A stretch of 6,358 nt of DNA from DASUDX01 sp036275365 (lineage in GTDB: Bacteria > Pseudomonadota > Gammaproteobacteria > Nevskiales > Nevskiaceae). The position numbers and the translations under genes are program-made. The stretch is taken from the NCBI GenBank assembly GCA_036275365.1, contig DASUDX010000041.1, positions 1 to 6,358 on the forward strand. The letters are read 5' to 3'. Of this stretch, positions 5,366 to 6,358 are shown piece after piece (the stretch's first letter is position 1; the number at the start of each line of letters is the position of its first letter). Under the pieces are notes generated by a model. It searched no databases, had not been told where the DNA came from, and saw only the letters and a program-made list of their open reading frames with translations.

Positions 5366-5825
5366 GCGACAGCAGCGGATGGCCGCGGTGACGGCCTTGC
5401 TGGCGGGCCTGGCCCTGGCCGCGGTGCTGGGCGTGACCGCCTTCCGCAAGAACCTGATGTATTTCTACACGCCCAGCGATCTGGTCGCCGGCAAGGCCAG
5501 CGCGGGTACCTCGATGCGCCTGGGCGGCCTGGTGGAAACCGGCAGCCTCAGCCGCGGCGAGGGTCTGGCGGTGCGGTTCGTGCTCGCCGACTGCCAGGAC
5601 CGGGTGCCGGTGGTCTACGAGGGCATTCTTCCCGACCTGTTCCGCGAGGGCCAGGGCATCGTCGCCACCGGCCGCTGGAGCGGTCCCGAGCAGGGGTTTG
5701 TCGCCGACCAGGTGCTGGCCAAGCATGACGAGAACTACATGCCGCCGGAGCTCGCCGCCTCGCTCAAGGGCAAGGACGGCACGGTCCATTCCTGCGAGGC
5801 CTTCAAGCCGGTGGTGAGCTCGTGA
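5358..5825 (+). CDS. ccmE: Periplasmic heme chaperone CcmE
   Basis: CcmE binds heme covalently and passes it to apocytochrome c with CcmF and CcmH. The protein has 155 residues: a short cytoplasmic start, one membrane anchor at about 9-28, and a periplasmic OB-fold domain. The heme-binding histidine is H123 in LAKHDENYMPPE, with Tyr127 as the known heme ligand type; this is the His/Tyr form found in proteobacteria rather than the Cys variant of some archaea and sulfate reducers. The LGGLVETGSL and VVYEGILPDLFREGQ stretches are also typical. The tail after residue 132 is charged and likely flexible. The ATG overlaps ccmD by 8 bp; M8 is a less likely alternative start. It overlaps ccmF by 4 bp (GTGA). 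Confidence 0.96.
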   Translation: MTKRQQRMAAVTALLAGLALAAVLGVTAFRKNLMYFYTPSDLVAGKASAGTSMRLGGLVETGSLSRGEGLAVRFVLADCQDRVPVVYEGILPDLFREGQGIVATGRWSGPEQGFVADQVLAKHDENYMPPELAASLKGKDGTVHSCEAFKPVVSS

Positions 5826-6358
5826 TCGCCGAACTCGGCCACTTCGCCCTGTGGCTGGCGCTGGCCACCTGTCTGGCCCAGGCCCTGCTGCCGGTCCTCG
5901 GCTATGCGCGGGGCGATGCCCGGCTGATGCAGATGGGCATCAGCGGCGCCCAGACCCAGTTCGCCCTGATCGTGATCGCGTACGCCCTGCTCACCACGGC
6001 CTTCGTGCAGAACGATTTCTCGCTCGCCTATGTGGCCGGCAACTCGCACACCGAGCTGCCGCTGATCTACCGGATCTCGGCGGTCTGGGGCGCCCATGAG
6101 GGCTCGCTGCTGCTGTGGATGCTGATGCTGTCCGGCTGGGGGGCGGCGGTTTCGGTGTTCAACGCCCGGCTCCCGCGCGAGATCACCGCCTTGGTGCTGG
6201 CCACCCTGGGGGCGATCAGCATCGGCTTCCTGCTGTTCCTGCTGCTCACCTCGAACCCCTTCGACCGCCTGTTCCCGATCCCCCTGCAGGGCCGCGATCT
6301 CAACCCCCTGTTGCAGGACCCGGGCCTGATCGTCCACCCGCCGCTGCTGTACATGGGC
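5822..6358 (+). CDS. ccmF: Heme lyase subunit CcmF, N-terminal part (cut by window edge)
   Basis: CcmF is the large membrane protein that takes heme from CcmE and, with CcmH (and CcmI where present), attaches it to CXXCH cysteines of apocytochromes. The frame is open through the last base, giving 179 of the roughly 650 residues usual for the family. Recognisable parts are MIAELGHFALWLAL at the start, NDFSLAYVAGNSHTELP (64-80), the conserved WGAHEGSLLLW (89-99), and LQDPGLIVHPPLLYMG at the edge. Hydrophobic segments lie at about 7-29, 43-63, 93-115 and 121-143. The WWD domain and later heme-binding histidines lie beyond the window. The start is GTG, sharing GTGA with the ccmE stop; E. coli CcmF begins similarly, so the choice is firm. 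Nothing suggests a real truncation. Confidence 0.95.
   Translation, partial: MIAELGHFALWLALATCLAQALLPVLGYARGDARLMQMGISGAQTQFALIVIAYALLTTAFVQNDFSLAYVAGNSHTELPLIYRISAVWGAHEGSLLLWMLMLSGWGAAVSVFNARLPREITALVLATLGAISIGFLLFLLLTSNPFDRLFPIPLQGRDLNPLLQDPGLIVHPPLLYMG

Noticed and set aside
5735..6337. 200-codon minus-strand frame opposite ccmE/ccmF
   Set aside because: Antisense shadow; the plus strand encodes conserved CcmE and CcmF motifs across the same bases.

Overview
The window is GC-rich bacterial chromosome, with G or C at most third codon positions. It encodes a System I (Ccm) cytochrome c maturation operon in the order ccmA-B-C-D-E-F. The gene order and the E. coli-like CcmC, CcmE and CcmF proteins suggest a high-GC gammaproteobacterium or close relative; I cannot name a genus from sequence alone. 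There are no insertion sequences, CRISPR arrays or phage genes, and coding is dense throughout.

Left part (1-1894): a pirin-family cupin gene (+) runs convergently into an AraC-family regulator gene (-), and their 3' ends overlap by 26 bp. Middle (1895-3034): the regulator is divergent from a membrane fatty acid desaturase. The 105 bp between them holds an imperfect tandem direct repeat with a 21-23 bp period that reaches into the regulator start codon, a G-run tract, and a 12 bp palindrome that includes the desaturase ribosome binding site. This is the least ordinary part of the window, and the natural reading is that the regulator controls itself and the desaturase.

Right part (3045-6358): a strong GC hairpin with no T-tract sits directly against a complete tRNA-Leu(UAA) gene with encoded CCA. 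After 41 bp the ccm genes begin. Every junction in ccmABCDEF is an overlap of 4 or 8 bp or a gap of 9 bp, so the genes look like one transcript with coupled translation. CcmA and CcmB form the ABC unit, CcmC (with CcmD) loads heme onto the periplasmic chaperone CcmE, and CcmF, cut by the window edge after 179 codons, belongs to the heme ligation step. CcmG, CcmH and the rest of CcmF would be expected just beyond the right edge.

I found no evidence for a wholly new system. The points worth a second look are the repeat-bearing divergent control region and the hairpin/tRNA/ccm junction.
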